Shown here in pieces: positions 26,101 through 41,100 of a stretch of DNA of 64,000 nucleotides. Positions within the stretch are counted from its first letter, which is position 1, and each line of letters opens with the position of its first letter. Location: the NCBI RefSeq assembly GCF_051020765.1, contig NC_134942.1, forward strand, positions 930,001 to 994,000, written 5' to 3'. This DNA comes from Lasioglossum baleicum (lineage: Eukaryota; Arthropoda; Insecta; Hymenoptera; Halictidae). The notes under the pieces were generated by a model that saw nothing but the letters and a program-made list of their open reading frames with translations, was not told the DNA's origin and did no database searches. A program made the translations under genes and the position numbers.

Positions 26101-29100
26101 CCGCCAAGGGGGCTGGCCGTTAAGGCGCCCCCGGGGTGGACAGGTCGCGTGGGGCGAGGTGGAGCAATAATCCCCTCCCCGCCTCTACAAAGATGCGACC
26201 TGCCGGTCGACCCCCCTCCTTTTATTTTATAATATTTCATTTTATTCTATATATATTTTATATTCTATATTATAAATTTTATCTTTATCTTTTATTCCCC
26301 TTTATTTTGCCCCCCCCCCTTCTTATGTTTGTTGTGTTTTGTCCATTGTATTTATTTACTTATTATAATTTATTTATTTATTGACTTTTATTTTATGTAT
26401 TTTATCTATACACGTTTTACTTTATTGATTTTATCTTTTATTTTATCATATTTTTAAGTTTTATGCGGGTCGACCAGGGGGCACGGGGGGAGGGGACAGA
26501 CGCAAGCCGGAACTCGCCTTTGTCCCCTCCTTGTCGCGTGGGGAAAAAAATACAATGCAGCGTGCACGAGTATTTGCACATGTATAAAAATCGGATGGCG
26601 CGGTAACAAAAATTCTAAATTATACAGCACAAGTTGCAGCAATGGATGCGCATAAGTTAAATTACCTGCATACCGCCGTTTCCTCAAACTGTGTGTTCGT
26701 CACTGGCACTGGGAGTATCGCAGTGTCACCACTGCGAGGAGGCCCAGGACTCCGCGCGGCATACGCTGGAAGAATGTCCAGCGTGGTCGGCTCCGCGCAG
26801 AGACCTAAGGGGCGTTATTGGGATGGACCTCTCGTTGCCGGTCGTGGTCGACCACATGATCGGCAGCGAGAGGTCAAGAGCAGCGTTTGCCTCCTTCGGC
26901 GAGATTGTGATAACGCAGAAGGAGGCAGCGGAGAGGGAGAGGGAAGCCGACCCCCTCTCCGCCAGGAGGCTAGCATCGGCGGGGCAACCCCGACGAGGCC
27001 GACGGCCCCCTGGTAAGGGGCCGCAGACGTAATGGCGGCGGTGGGACTACTTAGTACTTCCACCGCCGCCAAGGGGGGCTGGCCGTTAAGGCGCCCCCGG
27101 GGTGGGCAGGTCGCGGGGGGCGAGGTGGAGCAATAATCCCCTCCCCGCCTCTACAAAGATGCGACCTGCCGGTCGAACCCCCTCCTTTTATTTTATAATA
27201 TTTCATTTTATTCTATATATATTTTATATTCTATATTATAAATTTTATCTTTATCTTTCATTCCCCTTTATTTTGCCCCCCCCCCCCTTCTTATGTTTGT
27301 TGTGTTTTGTCCATTGTATTTATTTACTTATTATTATTTATTTATTTATTGACTTTTATTTTATGTATTTTATCTATACACGTTTTACTTTATTGATTTT
27401 ATCTTTTATTTTCTCATATTTTTAAGTTTTATGCGGGTCGACCAGGGGGCACGGGGGGAGGGGACAGACGCGAGCCGGAACTCGCCTCTGTCCCCTCCTT
27501 GTCGCGTGCGGAAAAAAATACAATGCAGCGTGTACGAGTATTTGCACATGTATAAAAATCGGATGGCGCGGTAACAAAAATTCTAAATTATACAGCACAA
27601 GTTGCAGCAATGGATGCGCATATGTTAAATTACCTGCATACCGCCGTTTCCTCAAACTGTGTGTTCGTAACTGGCACTGGGAGGATCGCAGTGCCACCAC
27701 TGCGAGGAGGCCCAGGACTCTGCGCGTCATACGCTGGAAGAATGTCCAGCGTGGTCGGCACCGCGCAGAGACCTAAGGGGCGTTATTGGGATGGACCTCT
27801 CGTTGTCGGTCGTGGTCGACCACATGATCGGCAGCGAGAGGTCAAGAGCAGCGTTTGCCTCCTTCGGCGAGATTGTGATAACGCAGAAGGAGGCAGCGGA
27901 GAGGGAGAGGGAAGCCGACCCCCTCTCCGCCAGGAGGCTAGCATCGGCGGGGCAACCCCGACGAGGCCGACGGCCCCCTAGTAAGGGGCCGCAGACGTAA
28001 TGGCGGCGGTGGGACTACTTAGTACTTCCACCGCCGCCAAGGGGGCTGGCCGTTAAGGCGCCCCCGGGGTGGACAGGTCGCGTGGGGCGAGGTGGAGCAA
28101 TAATCCCCTCCCCGCCTCTACAAAGATGCGACCTGCCGGTCGACCCCCCTCCTTTTATTTTATAATATTTCATTTTATTCTATATATATTTTATATTCTA
28201 TATTATAAATTTTATCTTTATCTTTTATTCCCCTTTATTTTGCCCCCCCCTTCTTATGTTTGTTGTGTTTTGTCCATTGTATTTATTTACTTATTATTAT
28301 TTATTTATTTATTGACTTTTATTTTATGTATTTTATCTATACACGTTTTACTTTATTGATTTTATCTTTTATTTTATCATATTTTTAAGTTTTATGCGGG
28401 TCGACCAGGGGGCACGGGGGGAGGGGACAGACGCAAGCCGGAACTCGCCTTTGTCCCCTCCTTGTCGCGTGGGGAAAAAAATACAATGCAGCGTGCACGA
28501 GTATTTGCACATGTATAAAAATCGGATGGCGCGGTAACAAAAATTCTAAATTATACAGCACAAGTTGCAGCAATGGATGCGCATAAGTTAAATTACCTGC
28601 ATACCGCCGTTTCCTCAAACTGTGTGTTCGTCACTGGCACTGGGAGTATCGCAGTGCCACCACTGCGAGGAGGCCCAGGACTCCGCGCGGCATACGCTGG
28701 AAGAATGTCCAGCGTGGTCGGCTCCGCGCAGAGACCTAAGGGGCGTTATTGGGATGGACCTCTCGTTGCCGGTCGTGGTCGACCACATGATCGGCAGCGA
28801 GAGGTCAAGAGCAGCGTTTGCCTCCTTCGGCGAGATTGTGATAACGCAGAAGGAGGCAGCGGAGAGGGAGAGGGAAGCCGACCCCCTCTCCGCCAGGAGG
28901 CTAGCATCGGCGGGGCAACCCCGACGAGGCCGACGGCCCCCTGGTAAGGGGCCGCAGACGTAATGGCGGCGGTGGGACTACTTAGTACTTCCACCGCCGC
29001 CAAGGGGGCTGGCCGTTAAGGCGCCCCCGGGGTGGGCAGGTCGCGGCGGGCGAGGTGGAGCAATAATCCCCTCCCCGCCTCTACAAAGATGCGACCTGCC

Positions 29101-32100
29101 GGTCGACCCCCCTCCTTTTATTTTATAATATTTCATTTTATTCTATATATATTTTATATTCTATATTATAAATTTTATCTTTATCTTTCATTCCCCTTTA
29201 TTTTGCCCCCCCCTTCTTATGTTTGTTGTGTTTTGTCCATTGTATTTATTTACTTATTATTATTTATTTATTTATTGACTTTTATTTTATGTATTTTATC
29301 TATACACGTTTTACTTTATTGATTTTATCTTTTATTTTCTCATATTTTTAAGTTTTATGCGGGTCGACCAGGGGGCACGGGGGGAGGGGACAGACGCGAG
29401 CCGGAACTCGCCTCTGTCCCCTCCTTGTCGCGTGCGGAAAAAAATACAATGCAGCGTGTACGAGTATTTGCACATGTATAAAAATCGGATGGCGCGGTAA
29501 CAAAAATTCTAAATTATACAGCACAAGTTGCAGCAATGGATGCGCATATGTTAAATTACCTGCATACCGCCGTTTGCTCAAACTGTGTGTTCGTAACTGG
29601 CACTGGGAGGATCGCAGTGCCACCACTGCGAGGAGGCCCAGGACTCTGCGCGTCATACGCTGGAAGAATGTCCAGCGTGGTCGGCACCGCGCAGAGACCT
29701 AAGGGGCGTTATTGGGATGGACCTCTCGTTGTCGGTCGTGGTCGACCACATGATCGGCAGCGAGAGGTCAAGAGCAGCGTTTGCCTCCTTCGGCGAGATT
29801 GTGATAACGAAGAAGGAGGCAGCGGAGAGGGAGAGGGAAGCCGACCCCCTCTCCGCCAGGAGGCTAGCATCGGCGGGGCAACCCCGACGAGGCCGACGGC
29901 CCCCTGGTAAGGGGCCGCAGACGTAATGGCGGCGGTGGGACTACTTAGTACTTCCACCGCCGCCAAGAGGGCTGGCCGTTAAGGCGCCCCCGGGGTGGAC
30001 AGGTCGCGTGGGGCGAGGTGGAGCAATAATCCCCTCCCCGCCTCTACAAAGATGCGACCTGCCGGTCGACCCCCCTCCTTTTATTTTATAATATTTCATT
30101 TTATTCTATATATATTTTATATTCTATATTATAAGTTTTATCTTTATCTTTTATTCCCCTTTATTTTGCCCCCCCTTCTTATGTTTGTTGTGTTTTGTCC
30201 ATTGTATTTATTTACTTATTATTATTTATTTATTTATTGACTTTTATTTTATGTATTTTATCTATACACGTTTTACTTTATTGATTTTATCTTTTATTTT
30301 CTCATATTTTTAAGTTTTATGCGGGTCGACCAGGGGGCACGGGGGGAGGGGACAGACGCGAGCCGGAACTCGCCTCTGTCCCCTCCTTGTCGCGTGCGGA
30401 AAAAAATACAATGCAGCGTGTACGAGTATTTGCACATGTATAAAAATCGGATGGCGCGGTAACAAAAATTCTAAATTATACAGCACAAGTTGCAGCAATG
30501 GATGCGCATATGTTAAATTACCTGCATACCGCCGTTTCCTCAAACTGTGTGTTCGTAACTGGCACTGGGAGGATCGCAGTGTCACCTCTGCGAGGAGGCC
30601 CAGGGCTCTGCGCGTCATACGCTGGAAGAATGTCCAGCGTGGTCGGCACCGCGCAGAGACCTAAGGGGCGTTATTGGGATGGACCTCTCGTTGTCGGTCG
30701 TGGTCGACCACATGATCGGCAGCGAGAGGTCAAGAGCAGCGTTTGCCTCCTTCGGCGAGATTGTGATAACGCAGAAGGAGGCAGCGGAGAGGGAGAGGGA
30801 AGCCGACCCCCTCTCCGCCAGGAGGCTAGCATCGGCGGGGCAACCCCGACGAGGCCGACGGCCCCCTGGTAAGGGGCCGCAGACGTAATGGCGGCGGTGG
30901 GACTACTTAGTACTTCCACCGCCGCCAAGGGGGGCTGGCCGTTAAGGCACCCCCGGGGTGGGCAGGTCGCGGGGGGCGAGGTGGAGCAATAATCCCCTCC
31001 CCGCCTCTACAAAGATGCGACCTGCCGGTCGACCCCCCTCCTTTTATTTTATAATATTCCATTTTATTCTATATATATTTTATATTCTATATTATAAATT
31101 TTATCTTTATCTTTTATTCCCCTTTATTTTGCCCCCCCCCTTTCTTATGTTTGTTGTATTTTGACCATTGTATTTATTTACTTATTATTATTTATTTATT
31201 TATTGACTTTTATTTTATGTATTTTATCTATACACGTTTTACTTTATTGATTTTATCTTTTATTTTCTCATATTTTTAAGTTTTATGCGGGTCGACCAGG
31301 GGGCACGGGGGGAGGGGACAGACGCGAGCCGGAACTCGCCTCTGTCCCCTCCTTGTCGCGTGCGGAAAAAAATACAATGCAGCGTGTACGAGTATTTGCA
31401 CATGTATAAAAATCGGATGGCGCGGTAACAAAAATTCTAAATTATACAGCACAAGTTGCAGCAATGGATGCGCATATGTTAAATTACCTGCATACCGCCG
31501 TTTCCTCAAACTGTGTGTTCGTAACTGGCACTGGGAGGATCGCAGTGTCACCTCTGCGAGGAGGCCCAGGGCTCTGCGCGTCATACGCTGGAAGAATGTC
31601 CAGCGTGGTCGGCACCGCGCAGAGACCTAAGGGGCGTTATTGGGATGGACCTCTCGTTGTCGGTCGTGGTCGACCACATGATCGGCAGCGAGAGGTCAAG
31701 AGCAGCGTTTGCCTCCTTCGGCGAGATTGTGATAACGCAGAAGGAGGCAGCGGAGAGGGAGAGGGAAGCCGACCCCCTCTCCGCCAGGAGGCTAGCATCG
31801 GCGGGGCAACCCCGACGAGGCCGACGGCCCCCTGGTAAGGGGCCGCAGACGTAATGGCGGCGGTGGGACTACTTAGTACTTCCACCGCCGCCAAGGGGGG
31901 CTGGCCGTTAAGGCACCCCCGGGGTGGGCAGGTCGCGGGGGGCGAGGTGGAGCAATAATCCCCTCCCCGCCTCTACAAAGATGCGACCTGCCGGTCGACC
32001 CCCCTCCTTTTATTTTATAATATTCCATTTTATTCTATATATATTTTATATTCTATATTATAAATTTTATCTTTATCTTTTATTCCCCTTTATTTTGCCC

Positions 32101-35100
32101 CCCCCCTTTCTTATGTTTGTTGCATTTTGACCATTGTATTTATTTACTTATTATTATTTATTTATTGATTGACTTTTATTTTATGTATTTTATCTATACA
32201 CGTTTTACTTTATTGATTTTATCTTTTATTTTCTCATATTTTTAAGTTTTATGCGGGTCGACCAGGGGGCACGGGGGGAGGGGACAGACGCGAGCCGGAA
32301 CTCGCCTCTGTCCCCTCCTTGTCGCGTGCTGAAAAAAATACAATGCAGCGTGTACGAGTATTTGCACATGTATAAAAATCGGATGGCGCGGTAACAAAAA
32401 TTCTAAATTATACAGCACAAGTTGCAGCAATGGATGCGCATATGTTAAATTACCTGCATACCGCCGTTTCCTCAAACTGTGTGTTCGTAACTGGCACTGG
32501 GAGGATCGCAGTGCCACCACTGCGAGGAGGCCCAGGACTCTGCGCGTCATACGCTGGAAGAATGTCCAGCGTGGTCGGCACCGCGCAGAGACCTAAGGGG
32601 CGTTATTGGGATGGACCTCTCGTTGTCGGTCGTGGTCGACCACATGATCGGCAGCGAGAGGTCAAGAGCAGCGTTTGCCTCCTTCGGCGAGATTGTGATA
32701 ACGCAGAAGGATGCAGCGGAGAGGGAGAGGGAAGCCGACCCCCTCTCCGCCAGGAGGCTAGCATCGGCGGGGCAACCCCGACGAGGCCGACGGCCCCCTG
32801 GTAAGGGGCCGCAGACGTAATGGCGGCGGTGGGACTACTTAGTACTTCCACCGCCGCCAAGGGGGCTGGCCGTTAAAGCGCCCCCGGGGTGGACAGGTCG
32901 CGGGGGGCGAGGTGGAGCAATAATCCCCTCCCCGCCTCTACAAAGATGCGACCTGCCGGTCGACCCCCCTCCTTTTATTTTATAATATTTCATTTTATTC
33001 TATATATATTTTATATTCTATATTATAAGTTTTATCTTTATCTTTTATTCCCCTTTATTTTGCCCCCCCTTCTTATGTTTGTTGTGTTTTGTCCATTGTA
33101 TTTATTTACTTATTATTATTTATTTATTTATTGACTTTTATTTTATGTATTTTATCTATACACGTTTTACTTTATTGATTTTATCTTTTATTTTATCATA
33201 TTTTTAAGTTTTATGCGGGTCGACCAGGGGGCACGGGGGGAGGGGACAGACGCGAGCCGGAACTCGCCATTGTCCCCTCCTTGTCGCGTGGGGAAAAAAA
33301 TACAATGCAGCGTGTACGAGTATTTGCACATGTATAAAAATCGGATGGCGCGGTAACAAAAATTCTAAATTATACAGCACAAGTTGCAGCAATGGATGCG
33401 CATATGTTAAATTACCTGCATACCGCCGTTTCCTCAAACTGTGTGTTCGTAACTGGCACTGGGAGGATCGCAGTGTCACCTCTGCGAGGATTCCCAGGGC
33501 TCTGCGCGTCATACGCTGGAAGAATGTCCAGCGTGGTCGGCACCGCGCAGAGACCTAAGGGGCGTTATTGGGATGGACCTCTCGTTGTCGGTCGTGGTCG
33601 ACCACATGATCGGCAGCGAGAGGTCAAGAGCAGCGTTTGCCTCCTTCGGCGAGATTGTGATAACGCAGAAGGAGGCAGCGGAGAGGGAGAGGGAAGCCGA
33701 CCCCCTCTCCGCCAGGAGGCTAGCATCGGCGGGGCAACCCCGACGAGGCCGACGGCCCCCTGGTAAGGGGCCGCAGACGTAATGGCGGCGGTGGGACTAC
33801 TTAGTACTTCCACCGCCGCCAAGGGGGGCTGGCCGTTAAGGCACCCCCGGGGTGGGCAGGTCGCGGGGGGCGAGGTGGAGCAATAATCCCCTCCCCGCCT
33901 CTACAAAGATGCGACCTGCCGGTCGACCCCCCTCCTTTTATTTTATAATATTCCATTTTATTCTATATATATTTTATATTCTATATTATAAATTTTATCT
34001 TTATCTTTTATTCCCCTTTATTTTGCCCCCCCCCCTTTCTTATGTTTGTTGTATTTTGACCATTGTATTTATTTACTTATTATTATTTATTTATTTATTG
34101 ACTTTTATTTTATGTATTTTATCTATACACGTTTTACTTTATTGATTTTATCTTTTATTTTCTCATATTTTTAAGTTTTATGCGGGTCGACCAGGGGGCA
34201 CGGGGGGAGGGGACAGACGCGAGCCGGAACTCGCCTCTGTCCCCTCCTTGTCGCGTGCGGAAAAAAATACAATGCAGCGTGTACGAGTATTTGCACATGT
34301 ATAAAAATCGGATGGCGCGGTAACAAAAATTTTAAATTATACAGCACAAGTTGCAGCAATGGATGCGCATATGTTAAATTACCTGCATACCGCCGTTTCC
34401 TCAAACTGTGTGTTCGTAACTGGCACTGGGAGGATCGCAGTGCCACCACTGCGAGGAGGCCCAGGACTCTGCGCGTCATACGCTGGAAGAATGTCCAGCG
34501 TGGTCGGCACCGCGCAGAGACCTAAGGGGCGTTATTGGGATGGACCTCTCGTTGTCGGTCGTGGTCGACCACATGATCGGCAGCGAGAGGTCAAGAGCAG
34601 CGTTTGCCTCCTTCGGCGAGATTGTGATAACGCAGAAGGATGCAGCGGAGAGGGAGAGGGAAGCCGACCCCCTCTCCGCCAGGAGGCTAGCATCGGCGGG
34701 GCAACCCCGACGAGGCCGACGGCCCCCTGGTAAGGGGCCGCAGACGTAATGGCGGCGGTGGGACTACTTAGTACTTCCACCGCCGCCAAGGGGGCTGGCC
34801 GTTAAGGCGCCCCCGGGGTGGACAGGTCTCGGGGGGCGAGGTGGAGCAATAATCCCCTCCCCGCCTCTACAAAGATGCGACCTGCCGGTCGACCCCCCTC
34901 CTTTTATTTTATAATATTTCATTTTATTCTATATATATTTTATATTCTATATTATAAGTTTTATCTTTATCTTTTATTCCCCTTTATTTTGCCCCCCCTT
35001 CTTATGTTTGTTGTGTTTTGTCCATTGTATTTATTTACTTATTATTATTTATTTATTTATTGACTTTTATTTTATGTATTTTATCTATACACGTTTTACT

Positions 35101-38100
35101 TTATTGATTTTATCTTTTATTTTATCATATTTTTAAGTTTTATGCGGGTCGACCAGGGGGCACGGGGGGAGGGGACAGACGCGAGCCGGAACTCGCCATT
35201 GTCCCCTCCTTGTCGCGTGGGGAAAAAAATACAATGCAGCGTGTACGAGTATTTGCACATGTATAAAAATCGGATGGCGCGGTAACAAAAATTCTAAATT
35301 ATACAGCACAAGTTGCAGCAATAAATGCGCATATGTTAAATTACCTGCATACCGCCGTTTCCTCAAACTGTGTGTTCGTAACTGGCACTGGGAGGATCGC
35401 AGTGTCACCTCTGCGAGGAGGCCCAGGGCTCTGCGCGTCATACGCTGGAAGAATGTCAAGCGTGGTCGGCACCGCGCAGAGACCTAAGGGGCGTTATTGG
35501 GATGGACCTCTCGTTGTCGGTCGTGGTCGACCACATGATCGGCAGCGAGAGGTCAAGAGCAGCGTTTGCCTCCTTCGGCGAGATTGTGATAACGCAGAAG
35601 GAGGCAGCGGAGAGGGAGAGGGAAGCCGACCCCCTCTCCGCCAGGAGGCTAGCATCGGCGGGGCAACCCCGACGAGGCCGACGGCCCCCTGGTAAGGGGC
35701 CGCAGACGTAATGGCGGCGGTGGGACTACTTAGTACTTCCACCGCCGCCAAGGGGGCTGGCCGTTAAGGCGCCCCCGGGGTGGACAGATCGCGGGGGGCG
35801 AGGTGGAGCAATAATCCCCTCCCCGCCTCTACAAAGATGCGACCTGCCGGTCGACCCCCCTCCTTTTATTTTATAATATTCCATTTTATTCTATATATAT
35901 TTTATATTCTATATTATAAATTTTATCTTTATCTTTTATTCCCCTTTATTTTGCCCCCCCCTTTCTTATGTTTGTTGTATTTTGACCATTGTATTTATTT
36001 ACTTATTATTATTTATTTATTTATTGACTTTTATTTTATGTATTTTATCTATACACGTTTTACTTTATTGATTTTATCTTTTATTTTCTCATATTTTTAA
36101 GTTTTATGCGGGTCGACCAGGGGGCACGGGGGGAGGGGACAGACGCGAGCCGGAACTCGCCTCTGTCCCCTCCTTGTCGCGTGCGGAAAAAAATACAATG
36201 CAGCGTGTACGAGTATTTGCACATGTATAAAAATCGGATGGCGCGGTAACAAAAATTCTAAATTATACAGCACAAGTTGCAGCAATGGATGCGCATATGT
36301 TAAATTACCTGCATACCGCCGTTTCCTCAAACTGTGTGTTCGTAACTGGCACTGGGAGGATCGCAGTGTCACCTCTGCGAGGAGGCCCAGGGCTCTGCGC
36401 GTCATACGCTGGAAGAATGTCCAGCGTGGTCGGCACCGCGCAGAGACCTAAGGGGCGTTATTGGGATGGACCTCTCGTTGTCGGTCGTGGTCGACCACAT
36501 GATCGGCAGCGAGAGGTCAAGAGCAGCGTTTGCCTCCTTCGGCGAGATTGTGATAACGCAGAAGGAGGCAGCGGAGAGGGAGAGGGAAGCCGACCCCCTC
36601 TCCGCCAGGAGGCTAGCATCGGCGGGGCAACCCCGACGAGGCCGACGGCCCCCTGGTAAGGGGCCGCAGACGTAATGGCGGCGGTGGGACTACTTAGTAC
36701 TTCCACCGCCGCCAAGGGGGGCTGGCCGTTAAGGCGCCCCCGGGGTGGGCAGGTCGCGGGGGGCGAGGTGGAGCAATAATCCCCTCCCCGCCTCTACAAA
36801 GATGCGACCTGCCGGTCGACCCCCCTCCTTTTATTTTATAATATTTCATTTTATTCTATATATATTTTATATTCTATATTATAAATTTTATCTTTATCTT
36901 TCATTCCCCTTTATTTTGCCCCCCCCTTCTTATGTTTGTTGTGTTTTGTCCATTGTATTTATTTACTTATTATTATTTATTTATTTATTGACTTTTATTT
37001 TATGTATTTTATCTATACACGTTTTACTTTATTGATTTTATCTTTTATTTTCTCATATTTTTAAGTTTTATGCGGGTCGACCAGGGGGCACGGGGGGAGG
37101 GGACAGACGCGAGCCGGAACTCGCCTCTGTCCCCTCCTTGTCGCGTGCGGAAAAAAATACAATGCAGCGTGTACGAGTATTTACACATGTATAAAAATCG
37201 GATGGCGCGGTAACAAAAATTCTAAATTATACAGCACAAGTTGCAGCAATGGATGCGCATATGTTAAATTACCTGCATACCGCCGTTTCCTCAAACTGTG
37301 TGTTCGTAACTGGCACTGGGAGGATCGCAGTGCCACCACTGCGAGGAGGCCCAGGACTCTGCGCGTCATACGCTGGAAGAATGTCCAGCGTGGTCGGCAC
37401 CGCGCAGAGACCTAAGGGGCGTTATTGGGATGGACCTCTCGTTGTCGGTCGTGGTCGACCACATGATCGGCAGCGAGAGGTCAAGAGCAGCGTTTGCCTC
37501 CTTCGGCGAGATTGTGATAACGCAGAAGGATGCAGCGGAGAGGGAGAGGGAAGCCGACCCCCTCTCCGCCAGGAGGCTAGCATCGGCGGGGCAACCCCGA
37601 CGAGGCCGACGGCCCCCTGGTAAGGGGCCGCAGACGTAATGGCGGCGGTGGGACTACTTAGTACTTCCACCGCCGCCAAGAGGGCTGGCCGTTAAGGCGC
37701 CCCCGGGGTGGACAGGTCGCGTGGGGCGAGGTGGAGCAATAATCCCCTCCCCGCCTCTACAAAGATGCGACCTGCCGGTCGACCCCCCTCCTTTTATTTT
37801 ATAATATTTCATTTTATTCTATATATATTTTATATTCTATATTATAAGTTTTATCTTTATCTTTTATTCCCCTTTATTTTGCCCCCCCTTCTTATGTTTG
37901 TTGTGTTTTGTCCATTGTATTTATTTACTTATTATTATTTATTTATTTATTGACTTTTATTTTATGTATTTTATCTATACACGTTTTACTTTATTGATTT
38001 TATCTTTTATTTTATCATATTTTTAAGTTTTATGCGGGTCGACCAGGGGGCACGGGGGGAGGGGACAGACGCGAGCCGGAACTCGCCATTGTCCCCTCCT

Positions 38101-41100
38101 TGTCGCGTGGGGAAAAAAATACAATGCAGCGTGCACGAGTATTTGCACATGTATAAAAATCGGATGGCGCGGTAACAAAAATTCTAAATTATACAGCACA
38201 AGTTGCAGCAATGGATGCGCATAAGTTAAATTACCTGCATACCGCCGTTTCCTCAAACTGTGTGTTCGTCACTGGCACTGGGAGTATCGCAGTGTCACCA
38301 CTGCGAGGAGGCCCAGGACTCCGCGCGGCATACGCTGGAAGAATGTCCAGCGTGGTCGGCACCGCGCAGAGACCTAAGGGGCGTTATTGGGATGGACCTC
38401 TCGTTGCCGGTCGTGGTCGACCACATGATCGGCAGCGAGAGGTCAAGAGCAGCGTTTGCCTCCTTCGGCGAGATTGTGATAACGCAGAAGGAGGCAGCGG
38501 AGAGGGAGAGGGAAGCCGACCCCCTCTCCGCCAGGAGGCTAGCATCGGCGGGGCAACCCCGACGAGGCCGACGGCCCCCTGGTAAAGGGCCGCAGACGTA
38601 ATGGCGGCGGTGGGACTACTTAGTACTTCCACCGCCGCCAAGGGGGGCTGGCCGTTAAGGCGCCCCCGGGGTGGGCAGATCGCGGGGGGCGAGGTGGAGC
38701 AATAATCCCCTCCCCGCCTCTACAAAGATGCGACCTGCCGGTCGACCCCCCTCCTTTTATTTTATAATCTTTCATTTTATTCTATATATATTTTATATTC
38801 TATATTATAAATTTTATCTTTATCTTTCATTCCCCTTTATTTTGCCCCCCCTTCTTATGTTTGTTGTGTTTTGTCCATTGTATTTATTTACTTATTATTA
38901 TTTATTTATTTATTGACTTTTATTTTATGTATTTTATCTATACACGTTTTACTTTATTGATTTTATCTTTTATTTTCTCATATTTTTAAGTTTTATGCGG
39001 GTCGACCAGGGGGCACGGGGGGAGGGGACAGACGCGAGCCGGAACTCGCCTCTGTCCCCTCCTTGTCGCGTGCGGAAAAAAATACAATGCAGCGTGTACG
39101 AGTATTTGCACATGTATAAAAATCGGATGGCGCGGTAACAAAAATTCTAAATTATACAGCACAAGTTGCAGCAATGGATGCGCATATGTTAAATTACCTG
39201 CATACCGCCGTTTCCTCAAACTGTGTGTTCGTAACTGGCACTGGGAGGATCGCAGTGTCACCTCTGCGAGGAGGCCCAGGGCTCTGCGCGTCATACGCTG
39301 GAAGAATGTCCAGCGTGGTCGGCACCGCGCAGAGACCTAAGGGGCGTTATTGGGATGGACCTCTCGTTGTCGGTCGTGGTCGACCACATGATCGGCAGCG
39401 AGAGGTCAAGAGCAGCGTTTGCCTCCTTCGGCGAGATTGTGATAACGCAGAAGGAGGCAGCGGAGAGGGAGAGGGAAGCCGACCCCCTCTCCGCCAGGAG
39501 GCTAGCATCGGCGGGGCAACCCCGACGAGGCCGACGGCCCCCTGGTAAGGGGCCGCAGACGTAATGGCGGCGGTGGGACTACTTAGTACTTCCACCGCCG
39601 CCAAGGGGGGCTGGCCGTTAAGGCGCCCCCGGGGTGGGCAGGTCGCGGGGGGCGAGGTGGAGCAATAATCCCCTCCCCGCCTCTACAAAGATGCGACCTG
39701 CCGGTCGACCCCCCTCCATTTATTTTATAATATTTCATTTTATTCTATATATATTTTATATTCTATATTATAAATTTTATCTTTATCTTTCATTCCCCTT
39801 TATTTTGCCCCCCCCTTCTTATGTTTGTTGTGTTTTGTCCATTGTATTTATTTACTTATTATTATTTATTTATTTATTGACTTTTATTTTATGTATTTTA
39901 TCTATACACGTTTTACTTTATTGATTTTATCTTTTATTTTCTCATATTTTTAAGTTTTATGCGGGTCGACCAGGGGGCACGGGGGGAGGGGACAGACGCG
40001 AGCCGGAACTCGCCTCTGTCCCCTCCTTGTCGCGTGCGGAAAAAAATACAATGCAGCGTGTACGAGTATTTGCACATGTATAAAAATCGGATGGCGCGGT
40101 AACAAAAATTCTAAATTATACAGCACAAGTTGCAGCAATGGATGCGCATATGTTAAATTACCTGCATACCGCCGTTTCCTCAAACTGTGTGTTCGTAACT
40201 GGCACTGGGAGGATCGCAGTGTCACCTCTGCGAGGAGGCCCAGGACTCTGCGCGTCATACGCTGGAAGAATGTCCAGCGTGGTCGGCACCGCGCAGAGAC
40301 CTAAGGGGCGTTATTGGGATGGACCTCTCGTTGTCGGTCGTGGTCGACCACATGATCGGCAGCGAGAGGTCAAGAGCAGCGTTTGCCTCCTTCGGCGAGA
40401 TTGTGATAACGCAGAAGGATGCAGCGGAGAGGGAGAGGGAAGCCGACCCCCTCTCCGCCAGGAGGCTAGCATCGGCGGGGCAACCCCGACGAGGCCGACG
40501 GCCCCCTGGTAAGGGGCCGCAGACGTAATGGCGGCGGTGGGACTACTTAGTACTTCCACCGCCGCCAAGAGGGCTGGCCGTTAAGGCGCCCCCGGGGTGG
40601 ACAGGTCGCGTGGGGCGAGGTGGAGCAATAATCCCCTCCCCGCCTCTACAAAGATGCGACCTGCCGGTCGACCCCCCTCCTTTTATTTTATAATATTTCA
40701 TTTTATTCTATATATATTTTATATTCTATATTATAAGTTTTATCTTTATCTTTTATTCCCCTTTATTTTGCCCCCCCTTCTTATGTTTGTTGTGTTTTGT
40801 CCATTGTATTTATTTACTTATTATTATTTATTTATTTATTGACTTTTATTTTATGTATTTTATCTATACACGTTTTACTTTATTGATTTTATCTTTTATT
40901 TTCTCATATTTTTAAGTTTTATGCGGGTCGACCAGGGGGCACGGGGGGAGGGGACAGACGCGAGCCGGAACTCGCCTCTGTCCCCTCCTTGTCGCGTGCG
41001 GAAGAAATACAATGCAGCGTGTACGAGTATTTGCACATGTATAAAAATCGGATGGCGCGGTAACAAAAATTCTAAATTATACAGCACAAGTTGCAGCAAT

